Assembly: GCF_001854885.1 (NCBI RefSeq)
Contig: NZ_MDDV01000007.1
Span: 163,255 to 216,732, forward strand
Reading direction: 5' to 3'
Length of the DNA stretch: 53,478 nt
Source of the DNA: Ensifer sp. LCM 4579
GTDB taxonomy: Bacteria > Pseudomonadota > Alphaproteobacteria > Rhizobiales > Rhizobiaceae
Translations under genes and position numbers: made by a program
Part shown: piece by piece, positions 22,911-31,656 of the stretch
Position numbering within the stretch: the first letter of the stretch is position 1
Layout: each line of letters begins with the position of its first letter
The notes under the pieces: model-generated
The model's database searches: none
The model's input: only the letters and a program-made list of their open reading frames with translations
Told to the model about the DNA's origin: nothing

Positions 22911-24044
22911 ATGCAGGCAGCTGAAATTCTTGAAGCATTGATCGCCTTCCCCTCCGTCGTCGGCACGCCGAACGAGAATATTGTGGCCTGGATTCGTGGC
23001 TATCTGGAGCGGCATGGCATCGCCGCCACCGTGCTTCCCGGCCCGGAGAGCGATCGGTCGAACCTGTTCGCCACCATCGGGCCCAGGGATTTGCCCGGCT
23101 ACGTTTTGTCCGGCCATATGGACGTCGTTCCGGCCAATGAGGATGGCTGGTCGAGCGATCCCTTCCGTCTGCGTGCCGAGTCCGGCCGGCTCTACGGCCG
23201 GGGGACGACAGACATGAAGGGCTTTCTTGCGGCCGTCCTCGCCGCCGCTCCAAACCTCGCCGCGATGCCGCTCCGCCGGCCGATCCATATCGCCTTTTCC
23301 TATGACGAGGAGGCCGGCTGTCGTGGGGTGCCACACATGATTGCCCGCCTGCCTGAGCTTTGTGAAAAGCCCCTGGGTGCCATTATCGGCGAGCCAAGCG
23401 CAATGCGGGCGATCCGCGCGCACAAGGGCAAGGCAGCCGCACGGTTGACGGTAAGGGGGCGGTCCGGGCATTCGTCGCGACCGGACCAGGGCCTGAATGC
23501 GCTGCATGCAATAACGGATGTTCTCGCCCTGACAGTGGCGGAAGCAGAACGCCTGAGCCGCGGCCCCTTCGAAAACACCTTCGAGCCGCCCTATTCCTCG
23601 CTCCAAATCGGCACGTTGAGGGGCGGCCAGGCGGTCAACATTATTCCCGAAACCTGCGAGGCGGAATTCGAGGCGCGCGCCATCTCCGGTGTCCAGCCCG
23701 GGGGACTGCTCGATCCCGTGCGGAAAGCGGCCGAGCGGTTGACCAAGCGCGGCTTTGCCGTGGAATGGCAGGAACTCAGTGCCTATCCTGCCCTGTCGCT
23801 CCCGGCAGATGCCCCACTCGCGACGCTTCTTAAGGGACTGACGGGCTTAGAACCGCTCGCTGCCGTCAGCTACGGTACCGAGGCCGGCCTCTTCCAACAG
23901 GCCGGTATCGATTCGATCATCTGCGGCCCCGGCGAAATCGGTCGCGCCCACAAGGCGAACGAATACATCCTCGTGGAAGAACTCGAGGCCTGCGAGGCAA
24001 TGATCGCGGCGCTTGGCGCAACTTGTGCGGCAGACGCTGTCTAG
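22911..24044 (+). CDS. ArgE/DapE-family metallohydrolase, acetylornithine deacetylase-like
   Basis: A 377-residue M20 amidohydrolase. The metal ligands are clear: His-Asp in [10 protein letters not shown], Asp in [11 protein letters not shown], the Glu-Glu pair in [11 protein letters not shown], Glu in IIGEPS and the C-terminal His in [13 protein letters not shown]. The dimerisation lid ([18 protein letters not shown]) is intact. It is annotated as acetylornithine deacetylase by resemblance, but the neighbours are dehydrogenases, not arginine genes, so it more likely removes an N-acyl group from a carbon/nitrogen source. The ATG at 22911 follows GAGGA. It opens a forward run of six genes. Confidence 0.85.
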   Translation: MQAAEILEALIAFPSVVGTPNENIVAWIRGYLERHGIAATVLPGPESDRSNLFATIGPRDLPGYVLSGHMDVVPANEDGWSSDPFRLRAESGRLYGRGTTDMKGFLAAVLAAAPNLAAMPLRRPIHIAFSYDEEAGCRGVPHMIARLPELCEKPLGAIIGEPSAMRAIRAHKGKAAARLTVRGRSGHSSRPDQGLNALHAITDVLALTVAEAERLSRGPFENTFEPPYSSLQIGTLRGGQAVNIIPETCEAEFEARAISGVQPGGLLDPVRKAAERLTKRGFAVEWQELSAYPALSLPADAPLATLLKGLTGLEPLAAVSYGTEAGLFQQAGIDSIICGPGEIGRAHKANEYILVEELEACEAMIAALGATCAADAV

Positions 24045-24055
24045 GAGCCTCGGCG

Positions 24056-24979
24056 ATGACTTTCCTCTTCAACTCGGATGCGAAACGTGGCGCAATCTTC
24101 GCCGAGGCCTTCGCGCGTGACCTGCCTGACATTCCCTTCTCGATGGACCCGGCGAAGGTCGATCCCGAGGATGTACGCTATCTGATCACCTGGACTGTAC
24201 CGGCCGATCTCGCCCGGTATCGCAATCTCGAAGTGCTGTTCTCGATCGGCGCCGGCGTCGACCAGCTTCGCGTCGATGCGGTGCCGGCGCATGTGAAAGT
24301 CGTGCGCATGGTCGAGGACGGCATTGTCCGAATGATGCAGGAATATGTGACGCTAGCCGTGCTCGCGCTCCATCGCAACCTACCCGCCTATCTCGACCAG
24401 CAGCGCCGGGGAAACTGGCAAGCTATCGCCCAGAAGCAGGCGGTGGAGCGGCGCATCGGGGTTCTCGGCCTCGGCATGCTCGGCACGGCGGTGCTCGAAC
24501 GGTTGAAGCCTTTCGGCTTTCCGCTTGCCGGCTGGAGCCGCAACCCGCGCGAGATCGAAGGTGTCGATTGCCTGAACGGCAGGGACAGCCTTCACACCTT
24601 CCTCGGCGCGACGGACATCCTCGTCTGTCTGCTGCCGTTGACCGAAGAGACGCGCGGCTTTCTGAACGCCGATCTCTTTGCCCGCCTCCCGGCCGGCGCG
24701 GCATTGGTGCATGTCGGGCGCGGGCCGCAACTCGATCACGATGGACTTCTCGAAGCCCTGGACAGCGGTCATCTTTCGGGCGCCGTGATCGACGTCACCG
24801 AGCCGGAGCCGCTGCCGGAAAATCATCCCTTCTGGCGCCACCCCAAGATCCTGCTGACTCCCCATGTGGCGAGCATCACCCAACCCGAAACCGCTGCGCT
24901 TGCGGTGATCGACAACATCAAACGTCATCGGGGGGGACTCGACCCGATCGGGCTGGTCGATCGCGACCGCGGTTATTGA
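24056..24979 (+). CDS. D-2-hydroxyacid dehydrogenase, GhrA-like glyoxylate/hydroxypyruvate reductase
   Basis: A 307-residue NAD(P)-dependent reductase of the GhrA type. The nucleotide-binding loop is [19 protein letters not shown]. The catalytic triad is Arg in [12 protein letters not shown], Glu in DVTEPEPLP and His in [12 protein letters not shown]. The N-terminal domain ([32 protein letters not shown]) matches GhrA rather than the enzyme at 18730-19677. It begins 11 bases after the hydrolase gene, within GGAGCCTCGGCG before the ATG at 24056. It would reduce a 2-ketoacid such as glyoxylate or hydroxypyruvate. Confidence 0.87.
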   Translation: MTFLFNSDAKRGAIFAEAFARDLPDIPFSMDPAKVDPEDVRYLITWTVPADLARYRNLEVLFSIGAGVDQLRVDAVPAHVKVVRMVEDGIVRMMQEYVTLAVLALHRNLPAYLDQQRRGNWQAIAQKQAVERRIGVLGLGMLGTAVLERLKPFGFPLAGWSRNPREIEGVDCLNGRDSLHTFLGATDILVCLLPLTEETRGFLNADLFARLPAGAALVHVGRGPQLDHDGLLEALDSGHLSGAVIDVTEPEPLPENHPFWRHPKILLTPHVASITQPETAALAVIDNIKRHRGGLDPIGLVDRDRGY

Positions 24980-25003
24980 TTGTATCCAAAAGAAAGGAAA
25001 AAC

Positions 25004-25357
25004 ATGTCCCTGTTGAAGACGATCGATACGAACCCTGCCTTCGCCCCGCGCGAGAACCTCCCGCTTCCCGAACGCCTCATCGCCGGGAACCCGGCGTTCA
25101 AGACCTGGGCCCAGGACGTGGCCCGCGGCGAGATGATCCATACGGGCGTATGGGAAGCGACACCCGGCGAAACGCGCTCGATCAAGGGCGAGACGTTCGA
25201 ATTCTGCCATATCCTTTCGGGCGTCGTCGAAATCACCCCGGAGGACGGCGAACCGGTCGTTTACAAGGCGGGCGACAGTTTCGTCATGAAGCCCGGCTTC
25301 GTCGGCGTCTGGAAGACGATCGAGACTGTTCGCAAGATCTACGTGTCCGTGATGTGA
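25004..25357 (+). CDS. Small cupin-domain protein
   Basis: A 117-residue single-domain cupin. The barrel is visible as GVWEATPGETRSIKGETFEFCHILSG, then GEPVVYKAGDSFVMKPGFVGVWKTIE. The first motif has Glu and His (ETFEFCHILSG) and the second the PG-x6-W variant, so metal ligands may be incomplete. This resembles DUF861-type cupins (the EutQ/ureidoglycolate-hydrolase-like group). AAAGGAAAAAC precedes the ATG at 25004. It follows the GhrA-like gene by 24 bases and is probably co-transcribed. Its function is unknown; in catabolic operons such cupins can be isomerases, hydrolases or sensors. Confidence 0.8.
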   Translation: MSLLKTIDTNPAFAPRENLPLPERLIAGNPAFKTWAQDVARGEMIHTGVWEATPGETRSIKGETFEFCHILSGVVEITPEDGEPVVYKAGDSFVMKPGFVGVWKTIETVRKIYVSVM

Positions 25358-25884
25358 GCACCGATGCCGCGCGCCGCTCTCGTCTTCGAAGCCAGGCATG
25401 AAGAATGTCTGCTCAGCACGGACGCTTCTCGACCCGGCAATCGTCTTTGAAGGGCGCGCGGCATGACCATTGACCAATTGCGGCATGCGCTGGACAACTC
25501 CCTGCCCGTTGGCATCTGTGCCGAGGACTGTACGGTCGCCGCTTTCGGTCGCGCCGTCACCGACCACGCCGTCTTCGCCTACCGTCGCGACGTCGTCACT
25601 CTGCCGACCCGTCGCCCGGCCCTTCCGCCCCGCGGTCGCCACGGCGGTTTCTCTGACCATAAACGAGGCAAGCCCGCAGCCGCGCTTCCTCGAGCCCTTC
25701 TCCGAATGCCTCAGGCGCGCCTTCGCTGACCCCACTGCAGAATCAACCGTCCGCATGTCCGGCAAAAGAATTGGCTGCCGGCCCGGCGCAAAACGCAATT
25801 TTCCGCCGTCCGGAGAGCACCAGTCGAAGCACGCTGCTCGCGCGTGTCCGCTAGTCTCGCACCACTCTCTTGCGAGGATAAGCG
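25358..25884. other. Gene-free stretch with a large inverted repeat
   Basis: About 530 bases between the cupin and aldehyde dehydrogenase genes. A short frame at 25463-25729 begins with plausible residues but becomes Pro/Arg-rich and shows no family; a long minus-strand frame crosses it as a shadow. The notable content is the 12-base inverted repeat at 25364-25375 and 25453-25464. The end of the stretch carries TTGCGAGGATAAGCG ahead of the next ATG. A promoter for the aldehyde dehydrogenase group may lie here. Confidence 0.5.
25364..25464. repeat. 12-base perfect inverted repeat enclosing ~77 bases
   Basis: ATGCCGCGCGCC (25364-25375) and GGCGCGCGGCAT (25453-25464) are exact reverse complements. 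The enclosed DNA has no frame of interest. It directly follows the cupin stop codon. It could be a large transcript hairpin or the ends of a small non-autonomous element; no target duplication is evident. Confidence 0.5.
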
Positions 25885-27348
25885 ATGACTCTCAGTTTCA
25901 ACCCGGACACCGTCTCTTTGCCCGTCGGGCACTTCATCGGTGACAGGCTGGTGCCGGCCGAAGGTGTCGTCGGCATGCATCGACCATCGGACGGCAAGTC
26001 CTATGCGGGCTGCCCGCTTGCCGACGAAGCCGTCATCGACCGCGCCGTCGAGACGGCGAAACAGGCGCTCAAGGCCAGCAACTGGGGCGGCGTTCGCCCA
26101 CGCGAACGAACGGTCGCGCTGCAGCGCTGGGCGGACCTGATCGAAAGGGAAGCGGCAATCCTGGCCAAGCTCGAAGCGCTTTCCTCGACCCGACCGGTCG
26201 GCCATCTTGTCGCCGGAGACATCGCCGTCAGCGCCGAGCAGATTCGCTTCTTTGCCGAGTTCGCCGACAAGGAGGGGAGCGACCTCGTCCCGACGGACGA
26301 CGCCAATCTCGGCATGATCATGACCGAACCCTACGGCGTCGTCGGCGCAATCACGCCCTGGAACTTTCCCGTTTCGATGGCCGCGTGGAAGCTCGGACCA
26401 GCGCTCGCCGCAGGCAATGCCGTGGTGCTGAAGCCATCGGAAATGACGCCGTTCTCGACCATATTCCTGGCTGAACTCGCGATCCGTGCTGGGATTCCGG
26501 CGGGTCTGATCAATATCGTGCTCGGCGATGGACCGGTGACGGGCAATGCGATCACCGGCCATCCGGATATCGCCAAGGTGAGCTTTACCGGTTCGACCGG
26601 TGCCGGTTCGGCCATCATGGCCAATATCGCCCGCACCGGCGTCAAGCCGATGACCTTGGAACTCGGTGGCAAGAGCCCGCAACTGGTGTTCGCCGACGCC
26701 GATCTCGACAGGGCCGCCGCCGCCATTTCCCAGAGCATCCTGGCAAATGCCGGACAGGCCTGCGTCGCCGGCTCCCGCGTGATCGTCGAAGAAAGCGTCG
26801 CCGCGCCGCTCGCCGAGGCCATCGTCGCGCGCATGAAGACGGCGAAGGCGGGCCCTACCTGGGACGAGGCGACCGCATACTCGCCGATCATTTCCGAGCG
26901 ACAACTGAACCGCATCGACGGCATCGTCGCGGCGGCCCTGTCGAGAGGCGGCGAATGCCTGTTCGGGGGGCGGCAAATGGATGCGCCCGGCTACTTCTAC
27001 CAGCCGACGCTGATCGCCGTCCGCGACGCCTCCTCCCCCGCGATCACCGAGGAAATCTTCGGGCCGGTGCTTACCTTGCAAACCTTCACTGACGAGGACG
27101 AGGCGCTGGCCCTTGCCGATCACCCGACCTACGGCCTCGCCGCCGGTCTCTTCACCCGCGACCTGTCGCGCGCGCTGCGGCTCACGCGCCAAATCCAGGC
27201 CGGTACCGTCTGGGTCAATCGCTATAGCCGCTCGCGCGACCACATCCTGCCGACCGGCGGCTACAAGCGCTCCGGCATCGGAAAGGATCTCGGGCGCGAA
27301 GCCTACCAAGCCAATCGCAAAAGCAAGAGCGTACTCGTCAGCCTCTGA
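25885..27348 (+). CDS. NAD(P)-dependent aldehyde dehydrogenase
   Basis: A 487-residue member of the aldehyde dehydrogenase superfamily. The Rossmann/cofactor region shows ITPWNFPVSMAAWKLGPALA and LKPSE, then the FTGSTGAGSAIM loop. The catalytic base is in LELGGKSPQLVFADADL and the nucleophilic cysteine in NAGQACVAGSRV; EEIFGPVL completes the site. The C-terminal RYSRSRDHILPTGGYKRSGIGKDLG is of the betaine/aminoaldehyde-dehydrogenase-like branch. The ATG follows GAGGATAAGCG. Substrate unknown; the next genes suggest a dicarboxylate or semialdehyde pathway. It could also be a gamma-aminobutyraldehyde- or lactaldehyde-type enzyme. Confidence 0.88.
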   Translation: MTLSFNPDTVSLPVGHFIGDRLVPAEGVVGMHRPSDGKSYAGCPLADEAVIDRAVETAKQALKASNWGGVRPRERTVALQRWADLIEREAAILAKLEALSSTRPVGHLVAGDIAVSAEQIRFFAEFADKEGSDLVPTDDANLGMIMTEPYGVVGAITPWNFPVSMAAWKLGPALAAGNAVVLKPSEMTPFSTIFLAELAIRAGIPAGLINIVLGDGPVTGNAITGHPDIAKVSFTGSTGAGSAIMANIARTGVKPMTLELGGKSPQLVFADADLDRAAAAISQSILANAGQACVAGSRVIVEESVAAPLAEAIVARMKTAKAGPTWDEATAYSPIISERQLNRIDGIVAAALSRGGECLFGGRQMDAPGYFYQPTLIAVRDASSPAITEEIFGPVLTLQTFTDEDEALALADHPTYGLAAGLFTRDLSRALRLTRQIQAGTVWVNRYSRSRDHILPTGGYKRSGIGKDLGREAYQANRKSKSVLVSL

Positions 27349-27441
27349 GTGGTCTCGCGTGGCTCCGTCCACGCGGTTCTTGTGGCTTTGTTTTATTGCA
27401 GGTTTTCGCATCGAGCTCGGGAACCTGCTGAGGGAGAAGCA

Positions 27442-28485
27442 ATGAAGTCCTATTCGATCGCTCTCATCCCCGGCGACGGCATCGGCCGCGACGTGACCGA
27501 GGCGGCTTGGCAGGTTCTCTCGACCGTCGCCAGGCATTCCGGGTTTACGCTCGCCGGCACGCCTTTTCCATGGTCCTGCGCCTTCTACAAGGAGACCGGT
27601 CAGATGATGCCGGCGGACGGCATCGAAACGCTCCGCCGGTTCGACGCGATCCTGCTCGGCGCTGTCGGCTGGCCCGCCGAGGTGCCGGACTCGGTTTCCT
27701 TGCACGGCCTGCTGCTGCCGATCCGCAAGGCCTTCGTGCAATATGCCAATATCCGGCCGCACCGGCTGCTTCCGGGCGTCGAGGGGCCGCTCAAGGCTCG
27801 GAACTTCGACATACTCTGCATCCGCGAAAACACCGAAGGCGAATATTCCGGCGCCGGCGGGCGTGTGCATCAGGGAACGGCCGACGAGGTAGCGGTCGAA
27901 ACCTCGATCTTCACGCGCGCCGGGGTCGAAAGGATCCTACGCTTCGGCTTCGAACGGGCGCGGGCGCGGCGAGGGAAGCTCGCCTCCGTCACCAAATCGA
28001 ATGCGCAGAAATATTCGATGGTGTTCTGGGACGAGATCACGCAAAAGCTCGCTTCCGAATACGCGGACGTGGAGGTGACGAGCTACCATATCGACGCCAT
28101 GGCCGCGCGCATGGTGATGGCGCCGGAAAGCCTCGATGTCGTGGTTGCCTCGAACCTCTTCGGCGACATCCTGACGGATCTCGGCGCGGCCATTCAGGGT
28201 GGCCTGGGTTTTGCTGCCTCCGCCAACATCAATCCGGATCGGGCGGCCCCGTCGATGTTCGAGCCGGTCCACGGCTCCGCTCCCGATATCGCTCGTCTCG
28301 GCATCGCCAATCCCATCGCCGCCATCTGGTCCGGTGCCCTGATGCTGGAACATCTCGGAGAGACGAGGGCCGCACAGACGCTCATGGGTGCGCTCGAGAA
28401 AGCCACCGCCCGTGGCATCGGCACTGTGGGGGGCAAGGACAGAACAGAAGCCATTACAGCTGCGGTGCTCGCCGCGCTCGACTGA
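27442..28485 (+). CDS. Isocitrate/isopropylmalate-family dehydrogenase, tartrate/D-malate type
   Basis: A 347-residue decarboxylating dehydrogenase. The family signature appears as PGDGIGRDVTEAAW at the N-terminus, CIRENTEGEYSGAGGR, the catalytic lysine region KSNAQKYSMVFWDE, and NLFGDILTDLGAAIQGGLGFAASANINP with FEPVHGSAPDIA. The substrate loop LHGLLLPIRKAFVQYANIRPHR lacks the leucine-rich pattern of LeuB and matches tartrate dehydrogenase/DmlA/TtuC. It would oxidise D-malate, tartrate or a related 2-hydroxydicarboxylate. AGGGAGAAGCA precedes the ATG at 27442. It lies 93 bases after the aldehyde dehydrogenase gene and 16 before the next. Confidence 0.87.
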   Translation: MKSYSIALIPGDGIGRDVTEAAWQVLSTVARHSGFTLAGTPFPWSCAFYKETGQMMPADGIETLRRFDAILLGAVGWPAEVPDSVSLHGLLLPIRKAFVQYANIRPHRLLPGVEGPLKARNFDILCIRENTEGEYSGAGGRVHQGTADEVAVETSIFTRAGVERILRFGFERARARRGKLASVTKSNAQKYSMVFWDEITQKLASEYADVEVTSYHIDAMAARMVMAPESLDVVVASNLFGDILTDLGAAIQGGLGFAASANINPDRAAPSMFEPVHGSAPDIARLGIANPIAAIWSGALMLEHLGETRAAQTLMGALEKATARGIGTVGGKDRTEAITAAVLAALD

Positions 28486-28501
28486 TCACGAGGGAAACAC
28501 C

Positions 28502-29959
28502 ATGCAGAACTTGAAGAACCGCGAACTCTTCCGCCAGGCGGGACTGATCGATGGCAAATGGATCGAAGCAGTATCGGGCGACGCTATTAAGGTCGTCGAT
28601 CCCGCCAGCCAAAGGACTCTCGGCACGGTTCCGGACATGGGCACCGCCGAAACACGTGCGGCGATCGACGCGGCCAACGCCGCCTTTGGCTCCTGGAAGA
28701 AGAAGACGCATGCCGAACGCGCCGTCCTGCTCGAGCGCTGGCATGCGCTGATGATCGAGAATCTCGAGGATCTGGCCCTGCTCCTGACCCTCGAGCAGGG
28801 CAAGCCGCTCGATGAGGCGCGCGGCGAAATCCGCTACGGCGCATCCTTCGTCAAATGGTTCGCCGAGGAGGCCCGCCGCATCGGCGGCCAGACGATCCCC
28901 TCGCCCACTCCGGACCGCCGCATCCTGGTGTTGAAGGAGGCGGTCGGCGTCTGCGCCATCATAACGCCCTGGAATTTCCCGAACGCGATGATCACCCGCA
29001 AGGTGGCGCCGGCTCTCGCCGCCGGCTGCACGGTGGTCATCAAGCCTTCCGAATTCACGCCCTTTTCCGCACTGGCCCTTGGAGTACTCGCCGAGCGCGC
29101 CGGCATTCCGGCCGGCGTGATCAACATCGTCACCGGCATGCCGACGGCGATCGGCAACGAGTTCATGGCGAACGAGACGGTGCGCAAGATCTCCTTCACC
29201 GGCTCCACGCGCGTCGGGTCGCTTTTGATGCGCGGCGCCGCCGACAGCGTCAAGCGTCTCTCCCTCGAACTTGGCGGCAACGCACCGTTCATCGTCTTCG
29301 ACGATGCCGATCTCGACCTCGCCGTCGAAGGCGCGATCGCCTCGAAGTTCCGCAATGGCGGCCAGACCTGCGTCTGCGCCAACCGCATCCTGGTGCAGGC
29401 CGGCGTCTACGACGCTTTCGCCGACAAGCTCGGTGCCCGTGTCGACGCCATGAAGGTCGGCCGGGGCACCGAGCCCGGAATTGCGATCGGCCCGATGATC
29501 AACGAGGCGGCAATCGAAAAGATCGACCGGCATGTCGAGGACGCGCTGTCCAAAGGCGCGAAGATTGCGGCGCGCGGCCGGTCGGTGCCGGAAGGCAAGC
29601 AGTATACGGCCCCGATCGTCCTGACGGGCGCGACGGCCGAGATGCTGCTAGCAAGCGAGGAGACCTTCGGTCCCGTCGCTCCGCTCTTCCGTTTCGAAAC
29701 GGAGGAAGAAGCGATCACCATCGCCAACGGCACGCCCTTCGGCCTCGCTGCCTATTTCTACACGGAAGGCCTGAAGCGCTCCTGGCGTGTGGCGGAAGCA
29801 CTCGAATTCGGCATGATCGGCCTCAACACCGGCGCCATCTCGACCGAGGTCGCTCCCTTCGGCGGCGTCAAGCAATCCGGCCTCGGCCGCGAGGGAGCCC
29901 AGGTCGGCATCGAGGAATATCTCGAAATGAAGAGCTTCCACATCGGCGGTCTGGACTGA
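28502..29959 (+). CDS. gabD: NAD(P)-dependent succinate-semialdehyde dehydrogenase-like
   Basis: A 485-residue aldehyde dehydrogenase with the GabD pattern: FRQAGLIDGKWI at the start, ITPWNFPNAMITRKVAPALAAG, SFTGSTRVGSLLM, LELGGNAPFIVFDDADLD and the nucleophile in FRNGGQTCVCANRILVQ, then EETFGPVAPLFRF and the C-terminal GGVKQSGLGREG. It would oxidise succinate semialdehyde (or a similar semialdehyde such as glutarate semialdehyde) to feed the TCA cycle. GAGGGAAACACC precedes the ATG at 28502. It closes the forward run that begins at 22911. The symbol is by resemblance; rhizobia often have several such paralogues. Confidence 0.85.
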   Translation: MQNLKNRELFRQAGLIDGKWIEAVSGDAIKVVDPASQRTLGTVPDMGTAETRAAIDAANAAFGSWKKKTHAERAVLLERWHALMIENLEDLALLLTLEQGKPLDEARGEIRYGASFVKWFAEEARRIGGQTIPSPTPDRRILVLKEAVGVCAIITPWNFPNAMITRKVAPALAAGCTVVIKPSEFTPFSALALGVLAERAGIPAGVINIVTGMPTAIGNEFMANETVRKISFTGSTRVGSLLMRGAADSVKRLSLELGGNAPFIVFDDADLDLAVEGAIASKFRNGGQTCVCANRILVQAGVYDAFADKLGARVDAMKVGRGTEPGIAIGPMINEAAIEKIDRHVEDALSKGAKIAARGRSVPEGKQYTAPIVLTGATAEMLLASEETFGPVAPLFRFETEEEAITIANGTPFGLAAYFYTEGLKRSWRVAEALEFGMIGLNTGAISTEVAPFGGVKQSGLGREGAQVGIEEYLEMKSFHIGGLD

Positions 29960-29998
29960 TTTGGTCTAGCGGAGGCCAGTCGCCAGCGTGCATGGCGA

Positions 29999-30913
29999 TC
30001 ATTCGGCGAGATCGTAGCGGATCGGCAGCGCGTCGGCCCGCCACACGATGCGACATGGCCGAAAGCGCCAATAGCGTTCGGCACCCTCGAGTGGCTCGCC
30101 ATCGGCGTGCTCGTACAGGAGCTCCGCCTCACCGGTCATCTGCAGGAGGTCGCCCGTCTCGAAATCCGGAAAGGCGAGCCCGGCGCGCCGGTTGAGCGCG
30201 ATGTTGCCGAGCGTGTTGAAGAAGCGGTTGCCGGGAAAATCCGGGATCGTCAACCAACCGTCTTCGCCGAGGCGGACGAATCCGGAGCGGCCGCCGCGAT
30301 GGGAGACGTCCACCTGGCGCCCGGCTTCGAGATCTGCGTAGCTCGCCACGAAGAAAGTGTCCGCGCGCGCAATGACGGCGCGGGCCGTCTCGTCGACCAC
30401 GAAGCTCGCCCTTGGTGGCAGCGCCGGCGGCTCCCTCGGATCTCGGGTGAAGCGGACCTGCCTGGGTTGGATGTATTTCGGACAATTGCCGAAGCTCTGA
30501 GCGACGGCGAGATCGAAGCCGCGGCCGTTGCGCGCAATGGTTCCGTTCAGCCGATTGCGGCGGCGCGTGCCGAGATCGATCCCAAGGAGGCCGAGCGCGG
30601 CACCATCTTCCATGCCGGACTCCGCGGGATCCGCCGGCTCCCTGGCGAGTTCGACGCTCAACGTGTGGGCGTCCGTGGCCCGGAGAAAGCCCGGATAGCC
30701 AGACCGCAGTGTTGCCCAGACGTCGCCGTGCGGGTCAACGGCGCCGAGCACCACCATCGGCAGAAGAGGGTAGAATTCACGGTGCTGATCGATCAGGTGA
30801 TCGCGCACGACGCGGCGCCCGACCTCGTCCATGCGGGCTTCCACACCGACGAGGCGCTGCATGGCGACCTCGCCTTCATGCCAGGGAGAAGGAAGGAGGA
30901 CGGGGTTTTGCAT
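29999..30913 (-). CDS. FMN-binding split-barrel (pyridoxamine phosphate oxidase-like) protein
   Basis: A 304-residue protein with a PNPOx-like flavin-binding split barrel: FYPLLPMVVLGAVDPHGDVWATLRSG, then the core strand FFVASYADLEAGRQVDVSHRGGRSGFVRL and GDLLQMTGEAELLY. A preceding segment with GNCPKYIQPR is typical of the larger MOSC-linked/PNPOx-like oxidoreductases in proteobacteria. The ATG at 30913 follows AGGAGG and lies 14 bases after the GST gene on the same strand, so the two form an operon opposite a LysR gene. It is probably a redox or detoxification flavoprotein; no substrate can be assigned. Confidence 0.82.
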   Translation of the reverse strand: MQNPVLLPSPWHEGEVAMQRLVGVEARMDEVGRRVVRDHLIDQHREFYPLLPMVVLGAVDPHGDVWATLRSGYPGFLRATDAHTLSVELAREPADPAESGMEDGAALGLLGIDLGTRRRNRLNGTIARNGRGFDLAVAQSFGNCPKYIQPRQVRFTRDPREPPALPPRASFVVDETARAVIARADTFFVASYADLEAGRQVDVSHRGGRSGFVRLGEDGWLTIPDFPGNRFFNTLGNIALNRRAGLAFPDFETGDLLQMTGEAELLYEHADGEPLEGAERYWRFRPCRIVWRADALPIRYDLAE

Positions 30914-30927
30914 GACGATGCCTCCTT

Positions 30928-31539
30928 TTAGGCTGTCAGACCCACCGGCGTCTTTTGGAATTCGACGAAGCCTGGCAGCGTCTCCATGCGGGCGAGCCAG
31001 ATGCGGATATTCGGATAGGGTCGAAGATCCACATCGCCTTCTGGCGCCCGCGCCACATAGCTGTAGAGCGCGACGTCGGCGATGGTCGGCCGGTCGGCGG
31101 CAATCCAATCCCTGCCCTCGAGCTCCGAGTCGACCAGGGACAGAATTGCATGGGACCGTGATATGACCTCGTCGGCCCGATAGGGAGCCTTGAACACGTT
31201 GATGAGACGCGCCTGTGCCGGACCATGGGCAATCTGGCCGGCAGCGACGGAAAGCCAGCGTTGGACGGCGGCAGCAGCCTCGGGGTCTTCCGGCAGCCAG
31301 TCCGTGCGCCCTGTCTTCTTGGCGACATAGACGAGAATGGCGTTCGAATCGCAGACGATGACACCGCCGTCATCGAGCACCGGAACCTGGCCAAAGGGAT
31401 TGAGGGCCAGGAAATCCGGTTCCTTGTGCTCTTTCCGTGCGAGATCGACCAACACGAGTTCATGTTCGATGCCGAGCAGCGAGAGGAAAAGCCGAGCGCG
31501 ATGAGCATGGCCGGAGAGAGGATGGTAATAGAGCTTCAC
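30928..31539 (-). CDS. Glutathione S-transferase
   Basis: A 203-residue cytosolic GST. The thioredoxin-like N-terminal domain carries [20 protein letters not shown] at the active-site helix and [13 protein letters not shown] with [12 protein letters not shown], which forms the glutathione gamma-glutamyl site. The C-terminal helical domain includes the conserved [15 protein letters not shown] capping box. It likely conjugates or reduces electrophiles. Its promoter faces the LysR gene at 31657 across ~117 bases with two inverted repeats. The PNPOx-like gene follows immediately, suggesting a small LysR-controlled detoxification operon. Confidence 0.9.
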   Translation of the reverse strand: MKLYYHPLSGHAHRARLFLSLLGIEHELVLVDLARKEHKEPDFLALNPFGQVPVLDDGGVIVCDSNAILVYVAKKTGRTDWLPEDPEAAAAVQRWLSVAAGQIAHGPAQARLINVFKAPYRADEVISRSHAILSLVDSELEGRDWIAADRPTIADVALYSYVARAPEGDVDLRPYPNIRIWLARMETLPGFVEFQKTPVGLTA

Positions 31540-31592
31540 GACTGACTCCTGAAAAAAAATTGGAACAGACGAAAGATGATTATTGCGTCTGA

Positions 31593-31640
31593 AGTTGATA
31601 AGCCTTCAACTGAGTACAGGACCATTTCACTAGATGAAAT
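31593..31640. promoter_or_regulatory. Two inverted repeats in the GST/LysR divergent promoter
   Basis: AGTTGA (31593-31598) and TCAACT (31606-31611) flank seven bases and include a TTGA-N7-TCAA core of the kind LysR proteins bind. A second perfect repeat, ATTTCA (31624-31629) and TGAAAT (31635-31640), lies 17-33 bases before the LysR start. Together they suggest activator and repressor half-sites shared by the divergent genes. Confidence 0.5.
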
Positions 31641-31656
31641 GATAGGAGGCAGCGCG

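Noticed and set aside
25463..25729. An 88-codon plus-strand frame in the gap before the aldehyde dehydrogenase gene
   Set aside because: It begins inside the inverted repeat, has no ribosome-binding site and becomes Pro/Arg-rich.
24380..25798. A 472-codon minus-strand frame covering the gap after the cupin gene
   Set aside because: Most of it is antisense to the GhrA-like and cupin genes; the part in the gap has no recognisable domain.
25711..27870. A 719-codon open frame on the minus strand
   Set aside because: It runs antisense through an intact aldehyde dehydrogenase and part of the tartrate-type dehydrogenase and shows no family features.
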